Source: Rhodococcus wratislaviensis (GTDB taxonomy: Bacteria > Actinomycetota > Actinomycetes > Mycobacteriales > Mycobacteriaceae). From it: 64,000 bases of DNA. The stretch is taken from the NCBI RefSeq assembly GCF_900455735.1, contig NZ_UAUI01000011.1, forward strand, positions 186,001 to 250,000. Direction: 5' to 3'. Of the stretch, positions 16,851-25,408 are shown in pieces. The translations under genes were made by a program, and so were the position numbers. Numbering within the stretch: the stretch's first letter is position 1; every line of letters starts with the position of its first letter. A model generated the notes under the pieces. The model did not search any database. It saw nothing but the letters and a program-made list of their open reading frames with translations, and was not told where the DNA came from.

Positions 16851-17240
16851 GATCGATCGGTCGCGTTCTACCGCGACAAGCTCGGCTTCCATCTCGATCA
16901 CGACACCGCCAACGAGCACATGCACGTCGTTCAGCTGACCCCTACCGGTTCGGGCTGTTCGATCGTGATCGGTGATCTCCCATCGCAGACGGAGATGGCG
17001 CCGGGGTCGATGAGGGGACTGCAGTTGGTGGTCGCCGACGCCGCCGCAGCCCGCCAGGAGTTGCTCGATCGAGGTGTCGAGGTCAGCGAGATCACCGTGT
17101 TCGATGAGCGTGACGGGGGAACCCTTTTCGGATTCGCCGATCCCGACGGTAATACGTGGGCGGTCCAGCAGATCAAGGCGCGGGCGGAGAAGCCGCTGAT
17201 TCCGGTCGAGGCCCGCGGGCGGTTCGGGGAGAACGCCTGA
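16851..17240 (+). pseudogene. VOC-family gene, 3' fragment
   Basis: 130 codons (129 residues) continuing the frame broken at 15514: DRSVAFYRDKLGFHLDHD, then MHVVQLTPTGSGCSIVIGDL, and the second half-module with LFGFADPDGNTWAVQQI. The whole ancestral protein would be 144 residues, a normal size for a single-chain VOC protein of the glyoxalase/bleomycin-resistance type. No new start with a ribosome-binding site is evident after the IS element. An in-frame start inside the IS end could give a chimeric product, so complete loss of function is likely but not certain. Confidence 0.9.
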
Positions 17241-17253
17241 GGGTTCGCACGGC

Positions 17254-18129
17254 TCACGTCAGGGGGCAGGCGTTCCGGGTGTCGTCGACGAGTTGTTCTG
17301 CCAGAGTGACGGCGGCGGTCAGTTCGTCGGGCGTCGTTCCGAGCCGGCCGAGAACGGCGTGAGCGCGAGCGGTGAAGTCGGTGGGTGCGTTCGGCAGGGC
17401 ACCGGCGGCGGTCACAGCCCCCTTCTCGTTGATCACCCAGCGCCGGGCATGCGCGTGGAGCGCGTGCGCGCACAGGCACACCGCGCGGAACAGGCAACCC
17501 GCCACATACGTCGCATCGGCCCGCGGGATCGCCTTGCGGGCCAGCACGGTGACGAAGTCCGCCTCCCACAGTCGCCGCACCAGGGCTTCGCGCAGGGGGT
17601 CCGGGTAGTGCTGCATGTCGGCGTGAAGAGCAGCGATACGTCCGGACGGATCGGCGAGGATCACCGCCGACGCGAGTTCGCCCGCGTAGGCGAAGTCCGC
17701 GAACCCGAACGGGTGACCGGTCTGGGCGTGAAACCCGTACACACCCTGCTGGGTGTCCTGCCACACCGCGCTCACCCGGTCGAGGTCGCGGTACAGCCAA
17801 TCCACCGCACGGCCGTCGATGGACAGCCACGCCCCGCCGTCGACCCACGGTCCCCACTCACCCGTCCGCGTCGCCGATGCCCCGGCGCCCGCCCATTCCT
17901 GCGCGAGGTGGGTCAGCCCGTCGGTGTCGAGGGCACCGCGGTAGTAGATCCCGAGGTCGTAGTCGGATTCCGCCGTGTGTGTCCCTCGGGCGCGGCTGCC
18001 GCCGAGGGTGACGCCGACGACGCCGTCGATGCCGCACAAGCGTTCGGCCAGGGGACGCAACACTGGGTCGTCGAATTCCACACCCACATCGTCCACCCCG
18101 GCCCGGCGCAGAGGATAAATTCGGTTCAT
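17254..18129 (-). CDS. Nucleotidyltransferase-domain protein (MNT-like)
   Basis: About 291 residues. The N-terminal nucleotidyltransferase core shows the classic GGSRARGTHTAESDYDLGIYY, with the Gly-Ser and the Asp-x-Asp metal pair, and a later Asp in GRAVDWLYRDLD as probable third carboxylate. The C-terminal part is helical, similar to the substrate-binding region of kanamycin-type or MNT nucleotidyltransferases. The substrate is unknown. The ATG at 18129 overlaps the divergent VOC start; GTG 18096 would avoid that. It converges with the split VOC gene. Confidence 0.75.
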   Translation of the reverse strand: MNRIYPLRRAGVDDVGVEFDDPVLRPLAERLCGIDGVVGVTLGGSRARGTHTAESDYDLGIYYRGALDTDGLTHLAQEWAGAGASATRTGEWGPWVDGGAWLSIDGRAVDWLYRDLDRVSAVWQDTQQGVYGFHAQTGHPFGFADFAYAGELASAVILADPSGRIAALHADMQHYPDPLREALVRRLWEADFVTVLARKAIPRADATYVAGCLFRAVCLCAHALHAHARRWVINEKGAVTAAGALPNAPTDFTARAHAVLGRLGTTPDELTAAVTLAEQLVDDTRNACPLT

Positions 18130-18523
18130 GCTCATCTTGGGAACGACCGTGATCGGGGCACGCGACATCGGGCGTGCAACCAGGTTCTGGACCGAGGCAC
18201 TCGGATTGACTGCGCTCCCGCCCGTCGGCGACAACGACTTCACCAACCTGACGCTGCCCGACGGCCGGCCACTGCTGGCGATCCAGCAGAGCGAGCACGA
18301 CGCGGAACCCGAACCTCGGCTGCACCTCGACCTGCACGCCCGCGACAGCGAGGATCAGGCCGCGGAAATCGAACGACTCGTCGGTCTCGGTGCGCGGCGT
18401 GTGCCGTGGGACCGGTACCCCGAGGAATCGGACTTCGTGGTGCTGGAGGATACCGAGGGCAACCGGTTCTGCGTCATCGACAACGCTCGCGCGCCGGAAC
18501 AGTGCCGGCTCGAGATGCCCTGA
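18128..18523 (+). CDS. VOC-family protein
   Basis: A 131-residue glyoxalase/VOC-fold protein with two beta-alpha-beta-beta-beta modules: GARDIGRATRFWTEALGLTAL in the first and FVVLEDTEGNRFCVIDN in the second. The RLHLDLHARD strand supplies a possible metal ligand. Substrate unknown. Its ATG overlaps the divergent nucleotidyltransferase ATG by two bases, so one of the two starts is probably misplaced or the promoters lie inside the neighbouring gene. Confidence 0.82.
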   Translation: MLILGTTVIGARDIGRATRFWTEALGLTALPPVGDNDFTNLTLPDGRPLLAIQQSEHDAEPEPRLHLDLHARDSEDQAAEIERLVGLGARRVPWDRYPEESDFVVLEDTEGNRFCVIDNARAPEQCRLEMP

Positions 18524-18533
18524 GTTCGCCGGG

Positions 18534-19679
18534 CTACGCGGCACCCGCGTAGTGGGCGGGACGGGGCAGCATCGGCCTGCAGACGGCGCGCGGGATGCCG
18601 CACACTTCGAAGAAGTCGATGACGATGGATCGGACCTGCGCGGAGACGACCGCCGCGGAGAATCCCGCCGAGATCTCCTGCTGCGGCAGTGAGCGCGCGA
18701 ATCGTTCGAGTTCGTCACTGATCTGGATTTCGTTGGGCTTCTTCGCGGGAGTCGCGAGAATCATCAGCCGCATCCGGTCGGCGAGGTGCGCCAGATCGGA
18801 GACGGCGTCCGCCAGCTGCGGGTCCACTCGCTCGCCGTCGTACGTGGCGATCAGGGCCCGCCGCACCAGAACCCGGGTGTTGCGTGCGGCGTTGTCGATC
18901 GGGTCGGCGATCGATGCGAGCCGGCCGATGCGGCGTCGTCCCCGCCAGTGGATCGGTGAGATGCGGGCCACCTCGGAGCCGGAACGGAGTTCGACGCGCA
19001 TGCTGTCGATGGTCGACTGCGTCGAACGGGCAAGTGCAAGAGCATCCTCCAGTGCGGACACATCGCCGGCGGCCAGGCCCTTCGACGTCTGCCGGAGGGC
19101 TGCGGCGACGCTGTCCAGCACGGCGGCGGCGCACCGTCGCGTCCGTCGCACGGGGTCGGTGGGCAACACGGACAGCGCCACCAGGCTGAGCGCGCCCCCG
19201 ATCAAGGCGTCCACGACCCGGTCGAACGGGTGCGCGGCGGTGGCGGATGCCATGGCCGCGACCAGCGCCGCCGACGAACCCGCCTGCAGGACGATCACCG
19301 AACCACCGTCGAGGAGCACCGCACACGACATCGCCACCGCCACCACGAGGCAGATCTGCCACGGTCCGTTGCCGATGTACCGAACGACGACGTCCGAGAC
19401 GATCGTTCCGATGGTGACACCCGCGATCAGCTCGCCGGCCCGGCGACTGCGGGCACCCCGCGCGACGCTCAGGCACACCACCGCCGCCAGCGGGGCCAGC
19501 AGCGGCTGCTCGTGACCGGCCACCTCGACCGACACCCACCACGCCGCCCCCGCGGTGACCGCCGTCTGTGCGATCGGCACCAGGTACCCCGCGAAGCGAA
19601 GCAGCGAAGCGCGCACCGACGGCAGAGCAGTGGAGCCGACCCTTCGGAGAAAGCCGAGTATCGAGATGAGCTGGAGCAC
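18534..19679 (-). CDS. FUSC-family membrane protein
   Basis: About 381 residues. The N-terminal half has around six membrane helices with the FUSC/aromatic-acid-exporter pattern (PLLAPLAAVVCLSVARGARS, AGELIAGVTIGTIVSDVVV, FDRVVDALIGGALSLVALSV). The C-terminal half is soluble and helical. FUSC proteins are linked to export of aromatic or other acids, but the substrate here is unknown. GTG 19679 (VLQLISILGFLRR) is chosen; an ATG at 19763 would place a perfect hairpin (19758-19782) across the start. It lies downstream of the peptide-type ABC genes on the same strand, 180 bp away. Confidence 0.7.
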   Translation of the reverse strand: MLQLISILGFLRRVGSTALPSVRASLLRFAGYLVPIAQTAVTAGAAWWVSVEVAGHEQPLLAPLAAVVCLSVARGARSRRAGELIAGVTIGTIVSDVVVRYIGNGPWQICLVVAVAMSCAVLLDGGSVIVLQAGSSAALVAAMASATAAHPFDRVVDALIGGALSLVALSVLPTDPVRRTRRCAAAVLDSVAAALRQTSKGLAAGDVSALEDALALARSTQSTIDSMRVELRSGSEVARISPIHWRGRRRIGRLASIADPIDNAARNTRVLVRRALIATYDGERVDPQLADAVSDLAHLADRMRLMILATPAKKPNEIQISDELERFARSLPQQEISAGFSAAVVSAQVRSIVIDFFEVCGIPRAVCRPMLPRPAHYAGAA

Positions 19680-19757
19680 AGTGGTACAGCTTTCTGGACG
19701 GTCACACGTGGGCAGGAGCACATTCACCAGCGCCTGCCGCTGCCGGCGACCGCCGGT

Positions 19758-19782
19758 GGACAAGCCTTCGCAAAGCTTGTCC
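19758..19782. terminator. Hairpin between ABC operon and FUSC gene
   Basis: GGACAAGC and GCTTGTCC form a perfect 8-bp stem around a 9-nt loop, in the gap between the ABC ATPase stop (19862) and the FUSC start. It could end the ABC transcript. There is no U-tract in that direction. Confidence 0.4.
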
Positions 19783-19861
19783 TGGATTTCTTACGCCCGT
19801 GTAAAAGTCGCCGCTTTCATAGCGCAGATCACGTTCTGCGCCTGGTTTTCGGCGATGCAGG

Positions 19862-21511
19862 TCACAACGTTGCCGTCGCTTGTCGCCGGGCACGCTGCGC
19901 CACGGGGTCCGGTATGGGCAGAGCGGCCACGAGCCGCCGGGTGTAGTCGTGCTGAGGGTGGGTCAGCACTCGCGTGGCGGGCCCGGTCTCGACCAGCTGT
20001 CCGGCCCGCAGCACGGCGACGGTGGTGGACACCCGCTCGACCACGGCGAGGTCGTGGCTGATGAACACGGCCGCGAAGCCGAGCTCCCGCTGGAGGGTGG
20101 CGAACAGTTCGAGCACGTCGGACTGCACGGAGACGTCCAGGGCGCTGGTCGGTTCGTCGGCGATCAGCAGGGTGGGCTCGAGCACGAGGGCCCGGGCCAA
20201 CGCGACCCGTTGGCGCTGCCCGCCGGACAGCTCGGACGGCAGCCGCGTGGCGAAGGACGCCGGCAGCCTTACCGCATCCAGCAGGTCGACTACCTTCTTG
20301 CGCCGCTCGGCGCGGGTGCCGATCCGGTGGATGTCGAGGGGCTCGGCGATGCTCTCCTCGAGCGTGAAGCGGGGATCGAGTGAGGCGGCGGGATCCTGCG
20401 GCACGAACGCCAGCCGACGACGCAGTGCTCGAAGCGCGGATCCGCGGGTGGCGGCGACATCTCGACCGTCCACGCGGATCGTCCCGGTCGCCGGTGCAAT
20501 CAATCCGGCGATCGTGCGACCCAAAGTGGTCTTTCCCGAACCGGATTCACCGACCACGCCGAGCACTTCACCCGCGGCAAGCTCGAGCGAGATGCTGTCG
20601 AGCGCGCGGAACGCGGCCTGACCGCGCTGACCCGGGTAGACGACCGACACGGTGTCGACGTGCAGGACCGGGGTGGTCGGGTCGGCGACCTCGGCGACCG
20701 GTTCTGCAACGTCGGTCGGCTGCGGCAGCCGCAGGACCGAGTCCAGCAGGTGGCGGGTGTACTCGTGCTCGGGTCGCGCGAAGATCTCGGTGACCTCACC
20801 GCGTTCGACGACCTCGCCGAGTTGGAGTACCACCACGCTGTCGGCGATATCGGCGACGACACCCAGGTTGTGGGTGATCAGCAGGATGCCGGCATTCGTG
20901 CGGTCCCGCAGCCGACGGAGCAGCGCGAGGATCTCGGCTTGCACCGTGACGTCGAGCGCCGTGGTGGGCTCGTCGGCCAGGAGCAGGACAGGGTCGTTGG
21001 CCAGTGCCAGGGCGATAACGACACGCTGCTTCTGGCCGCCGGAGAGTTGGTGCGGGAAGTAGTCGACGCGCTTGTCCGGTTCCGGGATCTCCACCAGGGT
21101 CAGCAGTTCGATCGCACGATCGCGCAATTGCTTCCGGCCCGAGTGACCGTGGGCACGCAGGGCCTCACCGATCAGCCAGCCGACCGTGCGCACAGGATTG
21201 AGCGCCGTCTGCGGCTCCTGGAAGACCATCGCGACCCGTCCGCCGCGGATGGCCTCGAGTTCGCGTTCGGATGCACCGAGCACCTCGACGCCGTCGACCT
21301 TCACGGAGCCGGTCGCGATTGCGGTGTGCGGGAGCAGTCCCATCGCGGCGCGGGCAGTGATCGACTTACCGGATCCGGATTCGCCGACGAGCGCGACGAT
21401 CTCGCCCCGGTTCACGCGGAGACCGATGCTCCGGACAGCCGGGCGCGGATGGCTGAACGCCACCTGCAAGTCCGTCACCTCGAGGGCGGGAGTGGTGGAT
21501 GCTGCGGTCAC
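19862..21511 (-). CDS. Dipeptide/oligopeptide-type ABC transporter, fused double ATPase
   Basis: A 549-residue protein of two complete ATPase domains. The first has [13 protein letters not shown] (Walker A), [15 protein letters not shown] (signature) and [13 protein letters not shown] (Walker B). The second has [28 protein letters not shown] and [13 protein letters not shown]. Each ends with a peptide-type C-terminal oligopeptide region ([21 protein letters not shown]). It powers the importer formed with the two permeases and the lipoprotein encoded upstream. GTG 21511 follows AAAGGA. It is the last gene of the operon. Confidence 0.92.
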   Translation of the reverse strand: MTAASTTPALEVTDLQVAFSHPRPAVRSIGLRVNRGEIVALVGESGSGKSITARAAMGLLPHTAIATGSVKVDGVEVLGASERELEAIRGGRVAMVFQEPQTALNPVRTVGWLIGEALRAHGHSGRKQLRDRAIELLTLVEIPEPDKRVDYFPHQLSGGQKQRVVIALALANDPVLLLADEPTTALDVTVQAEILALLRRLRDRTNAGILLITHNLGVVADIADSVVVLQLGEVVERGEVTEIFARPEHEYTRHLLDSVLRLPQPTDVAEPVAEVADPTTPVLHVDTVSVVYPGQRGQAAFRALDSISLELAAGEVLGVVGESGSGKTTLGRTIAGLIAPATGTIRVDGRDVAATRGSALRALRRRLAFVPQDPAASLDPRFTLEESIAEPLDIHRIGTRAERRKKVVDLLDAVRLPASFATRLPSELSGGQRQRVALARALVLEPTLLIADEPTSALDVSVQSDVLELFATLQRELGFAAVFISHDLAVVERVSTTVAVLRAGQLVETGPATRVLTHPQHDYTRRLVAALPIPDPVAQRARRQATATL

Positions 21512-21525
21512 GAGGGTGGTCCTTT

Positions 21526-22458
21526 CTACAGGCGCCGGGCGTGCGCGAACGCCTGGGAGATCAGCAGGAAGCCGAGGGTCAGCAGGGAGACGACCACCAG
21601 GGGGCCGACCGCGAACAGCGGGTTGGTCTCGAGATAGCGGTTCCCGTCGCTGAGGATGGAGCCGAGCGACGGAGTCGGTGGAACCACACCGATGCCGAGG
21701 AAGCTCATCGCGCCTTCGATGAATACGGCGACCGACATCGACAGTGCCAGTTGAACTCCGAGTGGTTCGATCGAATTCGGCAGAACATGCTTGCGGAGAA
21801 CCCAGCCGGTACTCGCACCCGAGACCACGGCAGCCTCGACGTAGGGAAGTTCGCGCACCCTCAATACAGACGTACGTATGAGCCTGCCGAACACGGGGAT
21901 CTCGGCGAGGACGATCACCAGCACGATCGCGCGGACTCCGGGCCCGAGCACGGCGGTCAGAGCGATCGCCAGAACGAGTGCCGGGAACGCGAGGATCACG
22001 TCGAACACCCGCTGGGCAACGACGTCGGTGTAACCCCGGATGGCGGCCGCCAGACCGATCAGTGATCCGAGTATCGCGCCGGCGGGCACCGCGACGAACA
22101 CGATCACCAGGTCGGCGCGGATCCCGAACAACACCCGGGACAGCACGTCGCGGTTCACGTCGTCGGTGCCCAGCCAGTGTGTGGAACTCGGGCCGAGGAG
22201 GAACGACGCGTCCAACTGCTCGTCGGGCGCGAACGGAGCCAGCACCGGGGCGAGCGCCCCGAGCAGCACGACGATCCCGACGAGCACCGCGCCGGCCAGA
22301 CCTCGGCCATGCGTCAGGCTGCGCCACAACGGTTCCGTGCTGCGGCGTGGATCCCGATCCGCCGGGGTCTCCGGGACGAGGCCGGGCCGGAGGTCCGCCG
22401 GGCCGCCGGGGAGCGATGCTTCCGGGGCTGTCAGATCACGATCGACCAGCTCACTCAT
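21526..22458 (-). CDS. ABC transporter permease, DppC type
   Basis: A 310-residue inner-membrane permease. It has an N-terminal OppC_N helix (GAVLVGIVVLLGALAPVLA), GTDDVNRDVLSRVLFG, and the BPD_transp_1 core with the EAA-loop phrase YVEAAVVSGASTGWVLRKHV. About six helices. It overlaps the upstream permease gene by ATGA and pairs with it in a peptide/nickel-family importer. Confidence 0.92.
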   Translation of the reverse strand: MSELVDRDLTAPEASLPGGPADLRPGLVPETPADRDPRRSTEPLWRSLTHGRGLAGAVLVGIVVLLGALAPVLAPFAPDEQLDASFLLGPSSTHWLGTDDVNRDVLSRVLFGIRADLVIVFVAVPAGAILGSLIGLAAAIRGYTDVVAQRVFDVILAFPALVLAIALTAVLGPGVRAIVLVIVLAEIPVFGRLIRTSVLRVRELPYVEAAVVSGASTGWVLRKHVLPNSIEPLGVQLALSMSVAVFIEGAMSFLGIGVVPPTPSLGSILSDGNRYLETNPLFAVGPLVVVSLLTLGFLLISQAFAHARRL

Positions 22459-23414
22459 GCCTGTCCTCCCAATCGGATACGGGGATCCAGCCAGGCGTGC
22501 GCGACGTCGGTGAGCAGTTGCAGCACCACGAACACCGCCACGGAGAGGACCAGCAACACCTGCACGAGCGGATAGTCACGGCTGTTGATCGCCTCCTCGG
22601 TGAGTAGCCCCAGTCCGGGCCAGACGAAGATCGATTCCACGAGCACGGCCCCGCCGAGCAGCCCGCCCACCGTCAGTCCGAGAACGGTCAACACCGACGG
22701 CAGCGCGTTCGGCAGCGCGTGCGCCAGCACGATGCGGCGACGGCCGACGCCGATCGACTGTGCCGTCACGACATACGGTTGCCGCAGCTCGGTGTGCAAC
22801 GCCTCCACCAGGAATCGGGTCAGGGCGGCCCCCGCCGGGATCGCCAGGGTGATCGCCGGGAGGATCAGATACTGCGCGGCGATGTCGGGCCGGGTCAGGA
22901 ACCCGTCCGGTGGGGTCCCGCCGGACGGCAGGATCGGCCACAGGATCCCGAGCACGAGCACGAGCAGCGTTCCGGTGATGAAGATGGGCAGTGCCGCCGC
23001 GATCGAGTTGTTCACCGTCACAACGGCATCGAGCACCCGATTGCGGAAGATCACCGAAGCGGTGCTGACGACGAGCGCGAACACCACCGCGATCAGCAGG
23101 GCGGACGCCGCCAGCACGACCGTGTTCTGGGCACCGTAGGCGATCAGGTCACCGATCGACCCTCCGACGATGTAGGACTTGCCGAGGTCGAAGCGGAACA
23201 GCGAACCGAGCCAGGACAGGTACTGCGCCACCAGCGGCCGGTCGAGACCGAGATCGGCACGCACGGCCGCCAACTGTTCCGGTGAGGCGTCCGCCCCGGC
23301 GAGCGTCTCCTCCGGGCTGCCGGGAACCAGGCGGAGGATCGCGAAGATGAGGAGTGAGGCGAGGAAGAGTACGAGGACGGCCGACGGGAGCCGCCTGGCC
23401 AGATAGGTCACCAT
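22455..23414 (-). CDS. ABC transporter permease, DppB type
   Basis: A 319-residue permease with the typical DppB N-terminus (YLARRLPSAVLVLFLASLLIFAI) and GSPEETLAGADASPEQLAAV, followed by ADLGLDRPLVAQYLSWLGSL. The EAA loop is RQPYVVTAQSIGVGRRRIVL. Six membrane segments are visible. It lies between the substrate-binding lipoprotein and the DppC-type permease and forms the membrane pore with the latter. Confidence 0.92.
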   Translation of the reverse strand: MVTYLARRLPSAVLVLFLASLLIFAILRLVPGSPEETLAGADASPEQLAAVRADLGLDRPLVAQYLSWLGSLFRFDLGKSYIVGGSIGDLIAYGAQNTVVLAASALLIAVVFALVVSTASVIFRNRVLDAVVTVNNSIAAALPIFITGTLLVLVLGILWPILPSGGTPPDGFLTRPDIAAQYLILPAITLAIPAGAALTRFLVEALHTELRQPYVVTAQSIGVGRRRIVLAHALPNALPSVLTVLGLTVGGLLGGAVLVESIFVWPGLGLLTEEAINSRDYPLVQVLLVLSVAVFVVLQLLTDVAHAWLDPRIRLGGQA

Positions 23415-23457
23415 GATGTCGAGTCCTGTGTCGGTGGGTGTGCGGGCGGTCGTCGGA

Positions 23458-25062
23458 TCAGGTGCGCAGCAGGTACGTGGAGTCGAAGCGGGGATCGTTG
23501 GTGCGGGACCAGTCGAACCCGCCGAGATCGGTGGACACCACGACCTCGGTCTGCACCACCCCGATCTCCACCAGGAACAGCGACTCCAGCAGGTCGGCGT
23601 TCAACGCGCGGTAGGCGTCGATCGCCGCGGGGGACGTGGGGTCCTGCTGTTGCCAGGCCGACACCGCATGCGCCTGATACCCCGGGTCGAGGAAGTTGGA
23701 GGCGTTCTTCACCGCGTTGAACGGGAAGGCGGCCACGGCCAGGGTGGACGGGGTCATCTGCGCGAAACCGTGCTGGGTCACCCACAGCCCCGGGAACTGG
23801 CCGGCCACCAGCAGGCTGGTCATCTGGGCTGCGTCGGTGGGGATCAGGTCGACGTCGATGCCCACGTCGCGAAGGTTCGCCTGGATGATCTCCGCGATGA
23901 TCCGGGAGGTGCGGTCGGCGGGGTAGTTCAGCGGGATGGTCGGGACGTCACCGATCTGGGCGACGAGTGCGCGGGCCCGTTCCACGTCCCGGCCGTAGGT
24001 GTTCGCGGTCTGTTCGTCGTAGGCGGGCGAGGTCCGCGGCCACGGCAGGCTGGAGGCGTAACCCTTGCCCCGGTACACGTCGGCGAGGATGCGGTCCCGG
24101 TCGATCGCGTACGCGATCGCCTGCCGGACCCGGACGTCGGTCAGTGGCGGTGCGGAGACGTTGATCCCGATGTACTGATCGGACTCCGCCCCCTCGAGCA
24201 CGTGGGAGCGGAATCCGCCACGGGACACGGCGAGTTCGGCGTCGAGGGAGGGCAAATCGTAGGCGGCGTCGATCTGGCCGGTCCGCAATTTGGTCACCAG
24301 CGCCTGATCGTCGGAGACGACGGTGAACGTCACTCCGTCCAGGTGGGGCGGCTCGCCCCAGTAGTCGGCGTTGCGGGCCAGCGACAGCGCGACCTTCGGC
24401 TGCCAGGAGACGAAGGTGAACGGTCCGGTGCCGTTGAACACCCGCCCCTCCTTCAGTCCGTCGACGGTGTCGCCGTCCAGGATGGGCGCGACCGCCAGGA
24501 GGTCGAAGATGTTCCCGGTCGGCTGCGACAGGGTGAGCACGATGCGGTGAGGGTCGCTGGTGTCGAATGCGGCGATCGTCGCCGCGGTGCGCCGGAACTG
24601 CGCGTTCCAACTGGGATCGGTGTAGGTCCGCAACGTGAATTCGACGTCCCTCGACGTGAATTCCTTGCCGTTGTGGAAGCGGACATCGTCGCGCAGCGCC
24701 AACTCCAGCCGACGTCCGTCGTCCGACAGCTGCCACGACGTGGCCAGCCGCGGCTCGGGCTCGAGGCTGCCGTGCGGGTACTGGACCAGAGTGTCGAAGA
24801 CGTTGGCCGAGACCCCACCGTTGGTCGGGTTGTTTCCCAGCGACAGGAACGTCGCGGGGATCAGGTCGGCACCGACCCCGATCCGCGCCGTCCCGCCCGT
24901 GGGCACGTTCTCTCCCGGTTGGAGTACCGATTCCGTACCCGACCGCTGCAGGCCGACCGCCGAGGTACACCCGGTGGCCAGCACCACGAGGGCGGCGACG
25001 ACCGCCGACACGAGAAGGCCCCGGCGCGGGTGCGCGGTCGACGTGCGGAAACGAGAAGACAT
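23458..25062 (-). CDS. ABC transporter substrate-binding lipoprotein, family 5
   Basis: A 534-residue solute-binding protein. A signal peptide (RRGLLVSAVVAALVVLATG) ends in a lipobox with the acceptor Cys in LATGCTS. Family-5 landmarks are ANVFDTLVQYPHGSLEPEPRLA near residue 90, RLELALRDDVRFHNGKEFTS, and VRQAIAYAIDRDRIL. It captures ligand outside and delivers it to the permeases. Family 5 covers peptides, nickel and other organics. The divergent sulfatase suggests sulfate esters or their products as cargo, by inference. Confidence 0.9.
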   Translation of the reverse strand: MSSRFRTSTAHPRRGLLVSAVVAALVVLATGCTSAVGLQRSGTESVLQPGENVPTGGTARIGVGADLIPATFLSLGNNPTNGGVSANVFDTLVQYPHGSLEPEPRLATSWQLSDDGRRLELALRDDVRFHNGKEFTSRDVEFTLRTYTDPSWNAQFRRTAATIAAFDTSDPHRIVLTLSQPTGNIFDLLAVAPILDGDTVDGLKEGRVFNGTGPFTFVSWQPKVALSLARNADYWGEPPHLDGVTFTVVSDDQALVTKLRTGQIDAAYDLPSLDAELAVSRGGFRSHVLEGAESDQYIGINVSAPPLTDVRVRQAIAYAIDRDRILADVYRGKGYASSLPWPRTSPAYDEQTANTYGRDVERARALVAQIGDVPTIPLNYPADRTSRIIAEIIQANLRDVGIDVDLIPTDAAQMTSLLVAGQFPGLWVTQHGFAQMTPSTLAVAAFPFNAVKNASNFLDPGYQAHAVSAWQQQDPTSPAAIDAYRALNADLLESLFLVEIGVVQTEVVVSTDLGGFDWSRTNDPRFDSTYLLRT

Positions 25063-25330
25063 TGCTGTGTCCTAAGAGTCACCCGAAGGAAAGTGGGAAG
25101 GGCAGGGGATACGCGGGACCCGTGAACACCCCGGAACGAGTTGTCCGGACGACGAGAGGCGTGAGGGGACGTTCAGCTACGGCAGCGACACCGCATGGAG
25201 ACGCGGTCACAGCTGGTCGGGGTGCCCATGGGATCGAAGCTAGCACCGGCTCGGATGCCCGACCAAGTTCGCACAGTGGTTGAAATCTGCATGATTCTAA
25301 CTACTCGACGGGCTCGTGGGCGACCGTAGT

Positions 25331-25378
25331 ATTTCCCGGATTGCACGGGGAAATATTTCTCCGATTCTCTGGGGAAAC
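25331..25378. promoter_or_regulatory. Two adjacent 24-bp dyads upstream of the sulfatase gene
   Basis: Two abutting units, 25331-25354 and 25355-25378, each begin ATTTC, have GATT in the middle and end GGGGAAA. The first has perfect arms ATTTCCC/GGGAAAT around 10 nt; the second is a weaker copy, and 17 of 24 positions agree. They lie between the divergent importer and sulfatase genes, 30 bp before the sulfatase GTG, and look like a tandem operator for a dimeric regulator. Confidence 0.5.
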
Positions 25379-25408
25379 ATGCCTCGGATAGTGAAAGGGA
25401 TTGTGATT

